A DNA stretch of 64,000 nt from Paludibacteraceae bacterium (GCA_024401475.1 JAKSKZ010000005.1:50877-114876); one strand, 5' to 3'; positions 51,959 through 61,946 are shown, counted from the first letter of the stretch. The notes: generated by a model not told the origin, from the letters alone. Program-made: numbers and translations.

Positions 51959-52894
51959 TCAATTAGGTATCTTAAAAATTAGCTTAGCCTTGTGAAGCCA
52001 AAGAAGTTTGAGTAAATCTAGAAACCTAATGTTCGGTTGTTTTGATAGCAAATTTTGTATTAGTCTTTTTTTGATGGCAGAGATGCAGAAGGCGACAAGT
52101 GAGGAGAAGTGCCATTTTTGTAATTTAGCAAAGTATCTAAGGGATTTTATATCTTCAGTAAAGGCCTCCTTTTCGCCTCCCATTTTCTCATAAATCCGCC
52201 ATAGATTGAGTGTTGCTTCTTCTGTTTTTTTCAAGAAGATTTCACTTTTATCTTGATGATTATGAATAAGAGGATTGTCTATGTGCAATACGGGTATGCC
52301 AGCCTTCTTGAGTTGCCAACCAAACAACGTGTCTTCGTGCCCATAGCCTTTGAATGATTCGTCGAAACGTACGGAGAGTAAGATGCTCTTTTGTATGAGT
52401 AAATTGAACGGTGTGAATGAACTATGTGGTTTTTGATTGCGGACTGAGGCGGTGCGTTCTTCTCGCGTTTTGCCATAGACCCAACGTAACAAATGTGCTG
52501 GATTTTCAGGGGGAGTGTCGGGGTATAGGCATCCACCTATGATTACCGCTTTCTCTTTTAGTTTTAGGTAGTTTTGAAGGTATTCTGATGTAGGGACCAG
52601 CGCATCACAATCCATGATGATTAGCGTCTCGTATTTCGCATTTTCAGCCAGTTGGTTACGGATGGCTGACCGACCGATGTTTTGTGCTAATTCTGTGTAA
52701 CGAACGAATGGCAACTCTTGTAATCGACGATTCTCCTCTTTGTGTAGTTGCGAGCAATCGTCCATTAATACGATTTCGAAAGGCTCATTAATAAATGATG
52801 CTTGTCGGTGCAATTCGTTGACTAATTGCTCCACATTTTGATTGAAAATGGGGATACAAATTGAGTAGCCCGAATTGACGAGAGTTGCTGCCAT
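51959..52894 (-). CDS. GT2-family glycosyltransferase in the T9SS operon
   Basis: 311-residue GT-A glycosyltransferase with ICIPIFNQNVEQLVNELH, VLMDDCS and the metal motif IMDCDALVP (about 92-100). The galactosyltransferase-like GYGHEDTLFGWQLKKAG block is near 195. Its start is 5 bp after the PorP/SprF stop, so it is part of that four-gene transcript. A glycosyltransferase in such a unit is unusual; it might decorate T9SS cargo or the LPS to which cargo is attached. Substrates are unknown. Confidence 0.9.
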   Translation of the reverse strand: MAATLVNSGYSICIPIFNQNVEQLVNELHRQASFINEPFEIVLMDDCSQLHKEENRRLQELPFVRYTELAQNIGRSAIRNQLAENAKYETLIIMDCDALVPTSEYLQNYLKLKEKAVIIGGCLYPDTPPENPAHLLRWVYGKTREERTASVRNQKPHSSFTPFNLLIQKSILLSVRFDESFKGYGHEDTLFGWQLKKAGIPVLHIDNPLIHNHQDKSEIFLKKTEEATLNLWRIYEKMGGEKEAFTEDIKSLRYFAKLQKWHFSSLVAFCISAIKKRLIQNLLSKQPNIRFLDLLKLLWLHKAKLIFKIPN

Positions 52895-52899
52895 GTTGA

Positions 52900-53817
52900 T
52901 TAGAATCCGTAGCCTTTCTTTCCCTTAGGAATACTGATGGAGAGGGTAAGTTCGTGTGTGTTTGGAGGCAACTGATTGTTGCTGCCGATTCCTAAATCGT
53001 AGGAATAACCCACACGGAATTTCTTCCACTCACAGCCAAGTGTAAAGGCGATGATTGAAGGATCTAAAGTGTTGTTAATGTCTGGTCTCCAAGTGATACC
53101 ACCCCATATAAGTCGGTTGTAAAAAGCCATAGAACCGATTTCCATCACGTCGGTTTGATTACGATGCATGTAACTTACTGTTGGACCTAAAGCAAACTGT
53201 TCTGATACGGGTATCAATGATGTGATGTAAGCGTAGAAATGTCTTCCTGGAGTGAAGGATTCTGCATCATTGTTTGTAAGGTGAGTGATGGATGCTCCGA
53301 AAGTCCAAGCACGTTGTGACAACTCAAAACCGACGTTGAAGTCTGGGTTTATTTTCGTCTCCTTCTCATCCATAAACGAAGCTTGGAAGTATTTACGTTC
53401 ATCTTCCACCGTGTTGTCGTAAGGGTTGAAGTAGCTTACATAGACACCACCCGAAAGACCGAGAGAGAAGATGAGGTTGTCATTGATGTCGATGTGATAG
53501 GAATAGACCAATTTTGCATCAGTGTTGCTATGTCCCACGCCGAATTTGTCGTAGGCCAAAGATAGACCGATGCCTGAATTGAAGTCTTCAATATAGTTGC
53601 TAACATTTAGCACGCCTGTTTTAGGGGCATTATCCACACCAATCCACTGCATGCGGCCGTGCAAGAAGATGTCGATATCTTCGCTGTTACCGGTACCTGC
53701 AGGGTTCTTGTTGATACGGGAGATAATCTCCTGAGATAGCATCAAGTCTTGTTGGGCATATGCGGCAATTGAGGTGGCCGTCATAATGATATATGCTATG
53801 AATGATTTTATCTTCAT
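52900..53817 (-). CDS. PorP/SprF family T9SS outer-membrane protein
   Basis: 305 residues with a signal peptide (about 1-21) and a barrel of beta strands; the mature start QDLMLSQEIISRINKNPAGTG and the RMQWIGVDNAPKTG segment are typical of PorP/SprF. These proteins bind type B cargo of T9SS or gliding adhesins and hold them at the surface. Upstream are an OmpA-like protein and a type B C-terminal-domain protein, a well-known combination. It is third of four. Confidence 0.9.
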   Translation of the reverse strand: MKIKSFIAYIIMTATSIAAYAQQDLMLSQEIISRINKNPAGTGNSEDIDIFLHGRMQWIGVDNAPKTGVLNVSNYIEDFNSGIGLSLAYDKFGVGHSNTDAKLVYSYHIDINDNLIFSLGLSGGVYVSYFNPYDNTVEDERKYFQASFMDEKETKINPDFNVGFELSQRAWTFGASITHLTNNDAESFTPGRHFYAYITSLIPVSEQFALGPTVSYMHRNQTDVMEIGSMAFYNRLIWGGITWRPDINNTLDPSIIAFTLGCEWKKFRVGYSYDLGIGSNNQLPPNTHELTLSISIPKGKKGYGF

Positions 53818-53837
53818 CTCTTATAATGTTTCTATTA

Positions 53838-55217
53838 TTATTTGCCTACCCTAATGATTTCGACGCGACGGTTTTTCTGAAGATCTTCCTCGCTAACAGC
53901 GTCTTTCACTTTTGGTTGGCTTGAACCAAATCCCTTGTATTTCAACTGTTTCTTGTTGATGCCCTTCTCCACCAACAAATCGTAAATTCTTTTTGCTCTT
54001 TTGAGTGAAAGATTTTGGTTGTATGATTGAGAACCAATATGGTCTGTGTGTCCGAAAATGGAGAACTTGCTTTTTGGGGAATTATTTATATAAGCGACGA
54101 TTTCGTCAATCTCCTTCCCATAATTCTCGATCATGACGTCTTCATTAAACTTAAAGTAAAGAGTATAAGCGTTTTCACCCTTTTCCAATGTCAGACTATT
54201 TTGTTTGTTTTCTGCAATTTCTTTCCCATCGTTTGCAACTTCTTCTGTTGGCTCTTTGACGGTAACATCAGCCAATAGTTCCGCATCATCTTTAGCTACA
54301 GCATACATGTATGGGCAGAAGATATTGTCTTTGCCGTCTCGGTTAGAAAGCACATAGGCACTTCTCTTTGTTTTTACATAAGCTATCTCGTCGCCATCGG
54401 AGTTGATGTTGTCGCATGCATATAAGTCAGCCTTTGCCCCTTCTTTAATTTCCGCAGAAAAGAGGTTCCATCCAGCAAATTTTGCTTTTCTATTGGAAGA
54501 GAAGACCAGCGTCGAATCGTTTTCGAGGAACGGGTGATCTTCATCCTTGGCAGAGTTGATATTGTTAGTCGGTGCAGAAGTGGTGTCGTTGGCAGCCAAT
54601 CCTAGTCTGCTGACATTTTGAGGCTTGCTCCATTTGTTGGATTTTCCTTCAATTTTGTCGATAAACCAGATGTCTCGGCCGCCCATGCCGCCTTCCATTT
54701 CTGCAGAGAAGTAAATTCGGGTTCCCCCATTAGCGATGGCAGGGTTGTAAATCTTTACGGTGTCGCGTTCTTTGTATCTCCAATTACGGCAAGCGATAGA
54801 AGAGTTCTCGAAATCGTGTCTTACATTTGTAACTCCTTCGATAACAAGAGCTTTCGGAGAACTTTTTTTCTCCGTGTTTATTGAATAGAGCTTACCGTTG
54901 TTTGCATAATATAGAGTTGCCGATGCTGTATCGTATGTGGCTTGCCCCATCATTTTACTATCCAAGTTGGAAGGTGTTTCGGCGTAAACGAGGTCGAAAG
55001 AGGCACTGTCAGTTTCGCTTGCAATGACGGAGTCATTTCGGGTGAAGATGACACTCTCTCCCCAAAGGGTTATGCTAGAAATGGAGTCGGTCGTGTTTAG
55101 AACAGAAGGGAGGAAATCAAAATTTGATTTTTGGTGATCGTTTCCCATCCACGTTGCTAATCCTTCCGAAACGAACATTGATGATAATAAAAGATATGCT
55201 ATAATATTTTTCTTCAT
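53838..55217 (-). CDS. OmpA-family protein with WD40-like PD40 repeats
   Basis: 459 residues with a signal peptide. The middle region (about 100-300) has PD40-like blades such as IYFSAEMEGGMGGRDIWF and LVFSSNRKAKFAGWNLFSA. A C-terminal OmpA peptidoglycan-binding domain (about 345-459) shows FGHTDHIGS, NLSLKRAKRIYDLL and NRRVEIIRVGK with the conserved Asp and Arg. It anchors the neighbouring T9SS module to the wall. It is separated from the type B gene by 2 bp and from PorP/SprF by 20 bp. Confidence 0.9.
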   Translation of the reverse strand: MKKNIIAYLLLSSMFVSEGLATWMGNDHQKSNFDFLPSVLNTTDSISSITLWGESVIFTRNDSVIASETDSASFDLVYAETPSNLDSKMMGQATYDTASATLYYANNGKLYSINTEKKSSPKALVIEGVTNVRHDFENSSIACRNWRYKERDTVKIYNPAIANGGTRIYFSAEMEGGMGGRDIWFIDKIEGKSNKWSKPQNVSRLGLAANDTTSAPTNNINSAKDEDHPFLENDSTLVFSSNRKAKFAGWNLFSAEIKEGAKADLYACDNINSDGDEIAYVKTKRSAYVLSNRDGKDNIFCPYMYAVAKDDAELLADVTVKEPTEEVANDGKEIAENKQNSLTLEKGENAYTLYFKFNEDVMIENYGKEIDEIVAYINNSPKSKFSIFGHTDHIGSQSYNQNLSLKRAKRIYDLLVEKGINKKQLKYKGFGSSQPKVKDAVSEEDLQKNRRVEIIRVGK

Positions 55218-55219
55218 GA

Positions 55220-56212
55220 TTAATCCTCCTTTATAACTTCGATAGTACCTTTTTTCACGTCACCGTTGGTGTATTTGGCTACATAAATGTAGACGCCTGG
55301 ATCAGCAAGTCTTCCTTTGTATTGCCCGTTCCAACCCTCGCCCACGTTGCAGTGGCTTATCATATTGCCATATCGGTCGTAAATGTAGAGTTCCAAATCT
55401 CTTCCGCGAAGGAAAACATCTTTGACACTTTCGTATGGGCAGAACATTGTCGGAATATCTGAAATAGTCTCTCTATCCACAGTGGTGATGGTGAGTGATA
55501 TGATGCTGTCGCAGCCGTATTGGTTAGTGCTGATGACAGTATGTTCGTATATTCCAGGAAGGGGATGCGTAAATGTCGTGTCAACAAGTCTGGACGACAA
55601 AGTGAAACTCTCGTCGGTGTGTATTGTCTTTTCCAAAGTAGCAGTGCTGTTCGGATGAACTTCGAGTGTTAATGTCACGATGCTATCGCAAGAATTGTCT
55701 GCTTTTGGGACAGTGTCTGTATAAACGCCAGATGTGGTAAGGAATCTTCCACAGAAAAGATATTCTTCGCCTTCGCAAATTTTTTCTTGGATGAAAGTGT
55801 TCACGGTATCGCAAGGAGGGAATAGGATACCCAATTGGAAGTGTATGATGCTATCACAACCGTTCGCAGCTTCAAGGTAACGGGTGTAAACACCTTCCGT
55901 TCTTAATATCGTATCTCCAAACACGTAAGATTCACCGTTGACGATAACATCTGAAATTCTAGTGTATGATGCTGGCTTGACGTGAAGAGTCAATACAGTA
56001 ACACTATCTCGCATTTGGGGGAAAGAGAAGGCTGTGTCGTGATAAACACCCTCTTCTGATAAAGCATGCCCACCTAATATGTAAGGATGTCCTTCGCAGA
56101 TGGTTTCTGATAAGTAGGTGACAATTGGCGTGTTGTCGTCTGGGTTTCCTTGTGCAGAAATGTTCCAAAAAGAGAGGAGAACTGCACATAATGAGAAGAA
56201 TAACTTCCTCAT
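55220..56212 (-). CDS. T9SS type B cargo protein (CHU C-terminal domain)
   Basis: 330 residues with a signal peptide (about 1-20, ending ISAQG). Three or four repeats of about 70 residues each contain a CDSII/V-type core (NGCDSIIHFQL, NSCDSIVTLTLEV, YGCDSIISLTI). The C-terminus (about 240-330) is the type B sorting domain with LELYIYDRYGNMI, EGWNGQYKGRLADPGVYIYVAKY. It is first in the operon and probably the surface-exported cargo handled by the PorP/SprF and OmpA proteins downstream. Confidence 0.9.
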   Translation of the reverse strand: MRKLFFSLCAVLLSFWNISAQGNPDDNTPIVTYLSETICEGHPYILGGHALSEEGVYHDTAFSFPQMRDSVTVLTLHVKPASYTRISDVIVNGESYVFGDTILRTEGVYTRYLEAANGCDSIIHFQLGILFPPCDTVNTFIQEKICEGEEYLFCGRFLTTSGVYTDTVPKADNSCDSIVTLTLEVHPNSTATLEKTIHTDESFTLSSRLVDTTFTHPLPGIYEHTVISTNQYGCDSIISLTITTVDRETISDIPTMFCPYESVKDVFLRGRDLELYIYDRYGNMISHCNVGEGWNGQYKGRLADPGVYIYVAKYTNGDVKKGTIEVIKED

Positions 56213-56240
56213 GTTGATTTAGTTTTTATAATAATATCTG

Positions 56241-56271
56241 CGAAAATACGAAATAAGGTTAATATATGAAA
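56241..56271 (-). promoter_or_regulatory. Promoter of the T9SS type B operon
   Basis: On the minus strand, TTTC (56271-56268) lies 19 bp before TATTTTCG (56248-56241), 28 nt upstream of the ATG. Confidence 0.55.
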
Positions 56272-56654
56272 AAACTCCGTGGTTTTTGTTTTTGAAAGTA
56301 GCTGATTTTGATGCGGTAACCTCGATGTCCGCCATTGGAGAAAGAAGAAAAGTAGTACAATATAATGAATAAAACGTAAAAAATGGCTTACACTAATTTG
56401 AATGGGCCTATTGATAGCCGTGACGCGTCAATAAGTGGCTGGAGAGATTCATTTTGTCTTCTTTGAAGTCAAATTTTGAAATCAGGAAGTATACCATTAT
56501 GAGTGACTAATCTAAAATTGATTTGTTGTTTAAAAAGCACGAAGAGATATGGTAAAAATTGTTTTGTGTATATTTTTGTCTGTCTTGTGTCGCCCATGCC
56601 TTGTGCCCGCCATCGAAAAAAAACGTATTCGTGTATTTTTATACCTTGGTTTTC
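56272..56654. other. Intergenic region between the T9SS operon and frdCAB
   Basis: About 380 bp between two divergent promoters. Only short frames occur on either strand, none with a recognisable product. No repeat or structured RNA was recognised. Confidence 0.5.
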
Positions 56655-56685
56655 TTTGATTTTATCGGACTTTAACCTATTTTTG
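56655..56685 (+). promoter_or_regulatory. Consensus promoter of frdCAB
   Basis: Exact TTTG (56655-56658), 19 bp, TATTTTTG (56678-56685). Both elements match the Bacteroidota consensus without change, consistent with strong expression. Confidence 0.85.
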
Positions 56686-56743
56686 CATAGCATTAATTTG
56701 TTAAAATATCAAATTATATATTCACTAAAATTTTAAAAAACTT

Positions 56744-57436
56744 ATGTGGTTACTTAATTCTTCGATCGGGAGGAAACTGATAATGAGTATATCAGGTATC
56801 TTCCTTATTCTTTTCTTGCTCTTTCACATGTCGATGAACATTGTGGCTCTTTTTTCAGCGGAGAACTACAATATGATATGTGGTTTCTTAGGTTCACACT
56901 GGTATGCTGTGGCTGGTACTGCTGTTTTGGCTATTGGTTTCTTGGTGCACATTGGTTTTGCTTTGATGTTGTCACTTCAAAACAAAAAGGCTCGTGGTAA
57001 TCAAGCTTACGCTCGTCAAGAGACTCCAAAGGGAGTGGAATTCGCTTCTCAATGGATGGGCTGGTTGGGAATCATCGTGATTGCCGGTCTCCTATTGCAC
57101 TTCTCTCAATTCTGGTATCACATGATGTATGCAGAGTTGGCGGGTATTGAAAATGAGATTGCTGCTACTGACGGTGCAGGCTTTATCCAATTCTATTTCA
57201 GCCAACCAATCATCGTTGTGTGCTATTTGATTTGGCTTGTTGCATTGTGGTTCCACTTGAGCCACGGCTTCTGGAGTGCACTTCACACAATCGGTTGGAA
57301 CAACGTAGTTTGGTTGAACCGTTTGAAATGTATCTCTACAATTTTCGCAACTGTTGTTTTCGGTGGTTTCGCAATTGTAGTTATTGCTTTCTTCTTGAAG
57401 AGCATTTGCCCTTGCTTCGGCTTCATTGGAGCTTGA
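56744..57436 (+). CDS. frdC: Fumarate reductase / succinate dehydrogenase cytochrome b subunit
   Basis: 230-residue membrane anchor with five helices and heme b, which passes electrons between quinol and the FrdAB catalytic pair. Helix histidines are visible (FHMSMN near 28, VHIGFAL near 68, LHFSQFWYHMM near 108, FHLSHGFWSALHTIG near 172), as in the B-type (Wolinella-like) single cytochrome subunit. It precedes frdA by 33 bp. In anaerobic Bacteroidales this complex reduces fumarate to succinate, the main fermentation end product. Confidence 0.93.
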   Translation: MWLLNSSIGRKLIMSISGIFLILFLLFHMSMNIVALFSAENYNMICGFLGSHWYAVAGTAVLAIGFLVHIGFALMLSLQNKKARGNQAYARQETPKGVEFASQWMGWLGIIVIAGLLLHFSQFWYHMMYAELAGIENEIAATDGAGFIQFYFSQPIIVVCYLIWLVALWFHLSHGFWSALHTIGWNNVVWLNRLKCISTIFATVVFGGFAIVVIAFFLKSICPCFGFIGA

Positions 57437-57469
57437 TCTATTAATTAAAAATAATAAGGATATAAAAAT

Positions 57470-59428
57470 ATGGCAACTATAGATTCAAAAATTCCACAGG
57501 GCCCGTTGGCCGAAAAGTGGTCTAATTACAAGGCTCACCAGAAACTTGTAAACCCAGCTAACAAGCGTAAGTTGGATATTATCGTTGTTGGTACTGGTTT
57601 GGCTGGTGCTTCTGCAGCGGCTTCCTTGGGTGCAATGGGTTTCAATGTATTGAACTTCTGTATTCAAGATTCTCCACGTCGTGCTCACTCAATCGCAGCA
57701 CAAGGTGGTATCAACGCAGCTAAGAATTATCAAAACGATGGTGACTCTGTTTATCGTCTATTCTACGATACAATCAAGGGTGGTGACTATCGTGCTCGTG
57801 AGGCTAATGTTTATCGTTTGGCTGAGGTTTCAAACAGCATTATCGACCAATGCGTTGCTCAAGGTGTTCCTTTCGCTCGTGATTACGGAGGCTTGCTTGA
57901 TAACCGTTCATTTGGTGGTGCTCAGGTATCTCGTACATTCTATGCTAAGGGTCAAACTGGTCAACAATTGTTGCTCGGTGCTTACTCTGCATTGAGCCGC
58001 CAGGTAAACAAGGGTACTGTTAAGCTTTATACTCGTTATGAGATGCTTGATGTTGTTCTTATCAAGGATGAGAAGGGCGTTGAGCGTGCTCGCGGTATCA
58101 TCGCTCGTAACTTGGTCACTGGTAAGGTTGAGCGTTTCTTCGGTCACGCCGTAGTTATCGCTACTGGTGGTTACGGAAATACATACTTCCTTTCTACTAA
58201 CGCTATGGGTTCTAACGGTTCTGCTGCTATGCAAATCTATAGAAAGGGTGCTTACTTCGCTAACCCTTGCTACGCTCAGATCCACCCAACTTGTATTCCT
58301 GTTCACGGAGATATCCAATCTAAGTTGACTTTGATGTCTGAGTCTCTTCGTAATGATGGTCGTATCTGGGTTCCTAAGAAGAAAGAGGACGCAGAGGCTT
58401 TGCAAAAGGGTACTAAGACTGCTAATGATATTCCTGATGAAGATCGCGACTTCTACTTGGAGCGTCGTTACCCTGCGTTCGGTAACTTGGTTCCTCGTGA
58501 CGTTGCATCTCGTGCAGCTAAGGAGCGTTGCGACGAAGGTTTCGGTGTAAACAACACAGGTTTGGCTGTATTCTTGGATTTCAAATATGCTATCCAACGT
58601 TTGGGTAAGGACGTGGTTGCTGCTCGTTACGGTAACTTGTTCCAAATGTATGAGAAGATTACTGATGAGAATCCATACGAGGTTCCAATGAAGATATTCC
58701 CTGCTATCCACTACACAATGGGTGGTATCTGGGTTGACTACGAGTTGCAAACTTCTATCAAGGGATTGTTCGCAATCGGTGAGGCTAACTTCTCAGATCA
58801 CGGTGCTAACCGTTTGGGTGCTTCTGCATTGATGCAGGGTCTTGCTGATGGTTACTTCGTTCTTCCTTATACTATTCAAAATTACTTGGCTGACCAAATC
58901 CAGGTTGCTCGTATCTCAACTGATGCTCCTGAGTTTGCTGAGGCAGAGAAGGCTGTTAATGACAAGATCAAGAAGTTGATGAGCATTAAGGGTAACCATT
59001 CTGTTGACTTTTTCCACAAGAAGTTGGGTCACATCATGTGGGAGAATGTTGGTATGGCTCGTACAAAGGAATCTTTGGGAAAGGCCATGAAGGCAATCAA
59101 GGAGTTGAAGGCAGAGTTCTGGAAGAATTTGTTCATCCCTGGTGATGCTAACACTTTGAACACTGAGTTGGAGAAGGCTCTTCGTTTGGCCGACTTCCTT
59201 GAAATCGGTTATTTGATGGCTATCGATGCTTACAACCGTGAGGAGTCTTGCGGTGGTCACTTCCGTTCAGAGCACCAAACTGAGGAGGGTGAGGCATTGC
59301 GTCACGATGACAAGTTCTCATATGTTGCTTGTTGGCAATATCAAGGCGAGGATAAGGATCCTGAGTGCTTGAAAGAGGCTTTGGATTATGAATTCACAGA
59401 ACGTAAAACTCGTAACTATAAGGAGTAA
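57470..59428 (+). CDS. frdA: Fumarate reductase / succinate dehydrogenase flavoprotein subunit
   Basis: 652-residue FAD enzyme. The dinucleotide fold [16 protein letters not shown] is near 38-53, the covalent-FAD histidine lies in [15 protein letters not shown] (about 72-86), and the active-site HPT region is in [13 protein letters not shown]. Codon use is strongly biased to GCT, GGT and CGT, as in highly expressed genes. It is the second gene of frdCAB and matches Bacteroides FrdA in length. Confidence 0.96.
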   Translation: MATIDSKIPQGPLAEKWSNYKAHQKLVNPANKRKLDIIVVGTGLAGASAAASLGAMGFNVLNFCIQDSPRRAHSIAAQGGINAAKNYQNDGDSVYRLFYDTIKGGDYRAREANVYRLAEVSNSIIDQCVAQGVPFARDYGGLLDNRSFGGAQVSRTFYAKGQTGQQLLLGAYSALSRQVNKGTVKLYTRYEMLDVVLIKDEKGVERARGIIARNLVTGKVERFFGHAVVIATGGYGNTYFLSTNAMGSNGSAAMQIYRKGAYFANPCYAQIHPTCIPVHGDIQSKLTLMSESLRNDGRIWVPKKKEDAEALQKGTKTANDIPDEDRDFYLERRYPAFGNLVPRDVASRAAKERCDEGFGVNNTGLAVFLDFKYAIQRLGKDVVAARYGNLFQMYEKITDENPYEVPMKIFPAIHYTMGGIWVDYELQTSIKGLFAIGEANFSDHGANRLGASALMQGLADGYFVLPYTIQNYLADQIQVARISTDAPEFAEAEKAVNDKIKKLMSIKGNHSVDFFHKKLGHIMWENVGMARTKESLGKAMKAIKELKAEFWKNLFIPGDANTLNTELEKALRLADFLEIGYLMAIDAYNREESCGGHFRSEHQTEEGEALRHDDKFSYVACWQYQGEDKDPECLKEALDYEFTERKTRNYKE

Positions 59429-59434
59429 TAGATT

Positions 59435-60196
59435 ATGGAAAAGGAAAAATCAATTAATATAATAGTAAAGGTATGGCGTCAAAGAGGTCCTCAAGAGAAG
59501 GGTTACTTTGAAACGCACGAATTGAACAATATTTCTACAGATAGCTCATTCTTGGAGATGTTGGATGTGTTGAACGAGAAATTGGTTAACGAGCGCAAGG
59601 AGCCTGTAGTATTCGATCACGATTGTCGTGAGGGTATCTGCGGTATGTGTTCTTTGTTCGTAAATGGTCACCCTCATGGACCAGACGAAGATGTGACAAC
59701 TTGCCAATTGCACATGCGTAAATTCAAGGATGGCGAGACTATCACAATCGAGCCATGGCGTTCTGCAGGTTTCCCTGTAATTCGCGACTTGATGGTTGAC
59801 CGTAGCGCATTCGATAAGATCATGCAAGCTGGTGGTTACGTTTCTGTAAATACAGGTGGTGTTCCAGATGCTAACTCAACGCCTATCGCTAAGAAGGACG
59901 CTGACGAGGCTATGGATGCTGCTTCTTGCATCGGTTGTGGTGCTTGTGTTGCTGCTTGTAAGAACGGTTCAGCTATGTTGTTCGTTTCTGCTAAGGTTTC
60001 TCAATTGGCATTGTTGCCACAAGGTAGAGTAGAGGCTGCTCGCCGTGCTAAGGCAATGGTTGCTAAGATGGATGAGCTTGGTTTCGGTAACTGTACTAAC
60101 ACAGGTGCTTGTGAGGCTGAGTGTCCAAAGAGCGTTTCAATCAGCAATATTGCTCGTTTGAACCGTGAGTTCCTTTGCGCTAAGTTGCAAGACTAA
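59435..60196 (+). CDS. frdB: Fumarate reductase / succinate dehydrogenase iron-sulfur subunit
   Basis: 253 residues. The [2Fe-2S] ligands are in [16 protein letters not shown] and the following Cys of VTTCQLH (about 66-92). The [4Fe-4S]/[3Fe-4S] ligands are in [11 protein letters not shown] (about 169-179) and [14 protein letters not shown] (about 220-233). It transfers electrons between FrdC heme and FrdA flavin. It starts 6 bp after frdA and ends before a terminator. Confidence 0.96.
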   Translation: MEKEKSINIIVKVWRQRGPQEKGYFETHELNNISTDSSFLEMLDVLNEKLVNERKEPVVFDHDCREGICGMCSLFVNGHPHGPDEDVTTCQLHMRKFKDGETITIEPWRSAGFPVIRDLMVDRSAFDKIMQAGGYVSVNTGGVPDANSTPIAKKDADEAMDAASCIGCGACVAACKNGSAMLFVSAKVSQLALLPQGRVEAARRAKAMVAKMDELGFGNCTNTGACEAECPKSVSISNIARLNREFLCAKLQD

Positions 60197-60216
60197 TACT
60201 AACTTCGCAATAGAGA

Positions 60217-60257
60217 TGGAAGAGCTCGACTTTTTTGTCGGGCTCTTCTCATTTTTA
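60217..60257 (+). terminator. Intrinsic terminator of frdCAB
   Basis: GAAGAGCTCGAC (60219-60230) pairs with GTCGGGCTCTTC (60237-60248) with a G-T pair, loop TTTTTT, followed by a T-rich tail. Confidence 0.88.
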
Positions 60258-60275
60258 TATCTATAGGAAAAGTTG

Positions 60276-60306
60276 ATTGTATGTTTGTAAATAATTGCTA
60301 TTTTTG
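60276..60306 (+). promoter_or_regulatory. Promoter of the GH16 gene
   Basis: ATTG (60276-60279) lies 19 bp before TATTTTTG (60299-60306), 68 nt upstream of the ATG. Confidence 0.7.
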
Positions 60307-60374
60307 TCTATCTTTTTGATTAAAAAGGTGAAAACCAAACATCTATAATTTTAATCGTGGCTGTTAGCCCATAA

Positions 60375-61868
60375 ATGAAAAACACAATGTATCGTTACAT
60401 TCTATCGTTTTCTCTTTCATGCTTGGCGTTATTTGCTTATGCTGAACCTCCGGCTTCTCTGAATGGCTGGAATTTAGTTTTCAATGATGAATTTGATGGA
60501 GAGTCATTAGACAAGTCTAAATGGAATCCCACTTATAATTGGGGACATACACATAATCACCGTGCATATTGTGTAGAAGAAAATGTCTCGGTTTCGGATG
60601 GACTGCTTCGGATAAAGGGAGAGGCTCGGCGCCATCCTGATGCTCCTGCAACTTGCAAAAATGGTAGTGATGTCTATTCTTTAGATTATACTTCTGGAGC
60701 AATTGATACAAGGGGAAAGTTCGATGTGAAATATGGATATATTGAGGGTCGTTTTAAAATGCCACCTCATTCAGGCACATGGCCTGCTTTTTGGACTTTA
60801 CAAGATGGTTGGCCTCCTGAAATTGATATTTTTGAGGTCCCTCATGAACGTACGGATCATCATTATTATCTTCATTATACAAAAACAGATTGGTATGCTT
60901 CTCATGGTTCGGCATGGGATCACGAGGCTTCGTTTGGTGGTGTTCATAAGGGGCCGGACAAGTCTGCCGATTTCCATAATTACGGCTTGGAGTGGAATGA
61001 GAATTATTTGAAATTTTATTTTGATGATAAGTTAATAGCATCTTATAATCGACCAACAGAAATCAACCAGTTGGCAGCAAATTATATCATTATCAATTTG
61101 GCTATTGGTGGATGGGCCGAGAGTGGCTCCCGCCCTATTGATGTAACATCTAACAATCCTGCTTATTTAGAGTGTGATTGGGTTCGTGTCTGGAAGCGAA
61201 ACGAAACGCCGCTTATAACCTCTCCGACCATTCGTCTTTATTCAATGGATTTGAAGCAATGTCTGCAAGCTGATGGTCATTCTTTGCGTTTGGGCGATTG
61301 TTCTGATCCTTCGGCAATTGCGTCAGTAGTCGATTTAGGGGGAAGTTGTCGTATAAATTTTGGCGATCAAGTTTTTGAGGTTCCGAATGAGTCAACTGCG
61401 GCTGGCGCTCCTGTTGGACTTTGGGGCTGGAATGGGAAGGCTCATCAACAATTGAATCTATATCGCCAAAATGATTTTTCCTCGTTGGTGGTTACTATGC
61501 AGTTCGCTCATAGCGGACATTATGTGCAGACAAAAGAGGAAAGTGTGGTCCAAGATTATTTACCTACATCTGGACTTTCTCATTATTGGCAGATTCTTCA
61601 AGGCGACGAATCGCCTACTGGATTGACAGATTTGGAGAATGAACCAATCTTTGTTCGTTATATGGATGGTATGCTTTCCATTATAACAAATAGTTCTGAT
61701 AGTCAGTCGAATAGAGAAATAGCTATTTATGATTTATCAGGTTCTCTTTTGTATCATTTTTCTATGAATCGAGATGTTACAGACGTTCCTTTGCATCTAT
61801 CAAAAGGGGTTTATTCGATCAAAATGTTCGACGGAAGAATTCATACGAATAGATTTATTGTAAAATAG
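60375..61868 (+). CDS. Secreted GH16 beta-glucanase with lectin-like and T9SS domains
   Basis: 497 residues: signal peptide (about 1-23), GH16 catalytic domain (about 30-275), a ricin-type beta-trefoil-like segment (about 282-405, with QCLQADGHSLRLGDC and HQQLNLY), and a T9SS type A-like tail (about 425-497, ending NRFIVK). The GH16 catalytic motif EIDIFE has Glu149 nucleophile, Asp151 and Glu154 acid/base. Substrates could be beta-1,3 or mixed-linkage glucans; subfamily is not decided. It stands alone with its own promoter and complements the GH74 enzyme in polysaccharide use. Confidence 0.9.
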   Translation: MKNTMYRYILSFSLSCLALFAYAEPPASLNGWNLVFNDEFDGESLDKSKWNPTYNWGHTHNHRAYCVEENVSVSDGLLRIKGEARRHPDAPATCKNGSDVYSLDYTSGAIDTRGKFDVKYGYIEGRFKMPPHSGTWPAFWTLQDGWPPEIDIFEVPHERTDHHYYLHYTKTDWYASHGSAWDHEASFGGVHKGPDKSADFHNYGLEWNENYLKFYFDDKLIASYNRPTEINQLAANYIIINLAIGGWAESGSRPIDVTSNNPAYLECDWVRVWKRNETPLITSPTIRLYSMDLKQCLQADGHSLRLGDCSDPSAIASVVDLGGSCRINFGDQVFEVPNESTAAGAPVGLWGWNGKAHQQLNLYRQNDFSSLVVTMQFAHSGHYVQTKEESVVQDYLPTSGLSHYWQILQGDESPTGLTDLENEPIFVRYMDGMLSIITNSSDSQSNREIAIYDLSGSLLYHFSMNRDVTDVPLHLSKGVYSIKMFDGRIHTNRFIVK

Positions 61869-61872
61869 TCAA

Positions 61873-61903
61873 TTTGAAATCTTCGCAAAATCCATTATAT
61901 TTG
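61873..61903 (+). promoter_or_regulatory. Consensus promoter of the DUF4197 gene
   Basis: Exact TTTG (61873-61876), 19 bp, TATATTTG (61896-61903), 43 nt upstream of the ATG. The -33 box begins only 5 bp past the GH16 stop. Confidence 0.82.
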
Positions 61904-61946
61904 GTTTAATTTTAGATAGAGTGCTAAACATTTAATCGATCGGATT

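Noticed and set aside
56469..56736. Short overlapping frames upstream of frdC
   Set aside because: They lie across the consensus frdC promoter, both strands are open only by AT-richness, and no conserved motif is visible.
57908..58750. 280-codon minus-strand frame inside frdA
   Set aside because: Antisense shadow made possible by the biased codons of frdA; Ser/Thr/Leu-rich and without motif.
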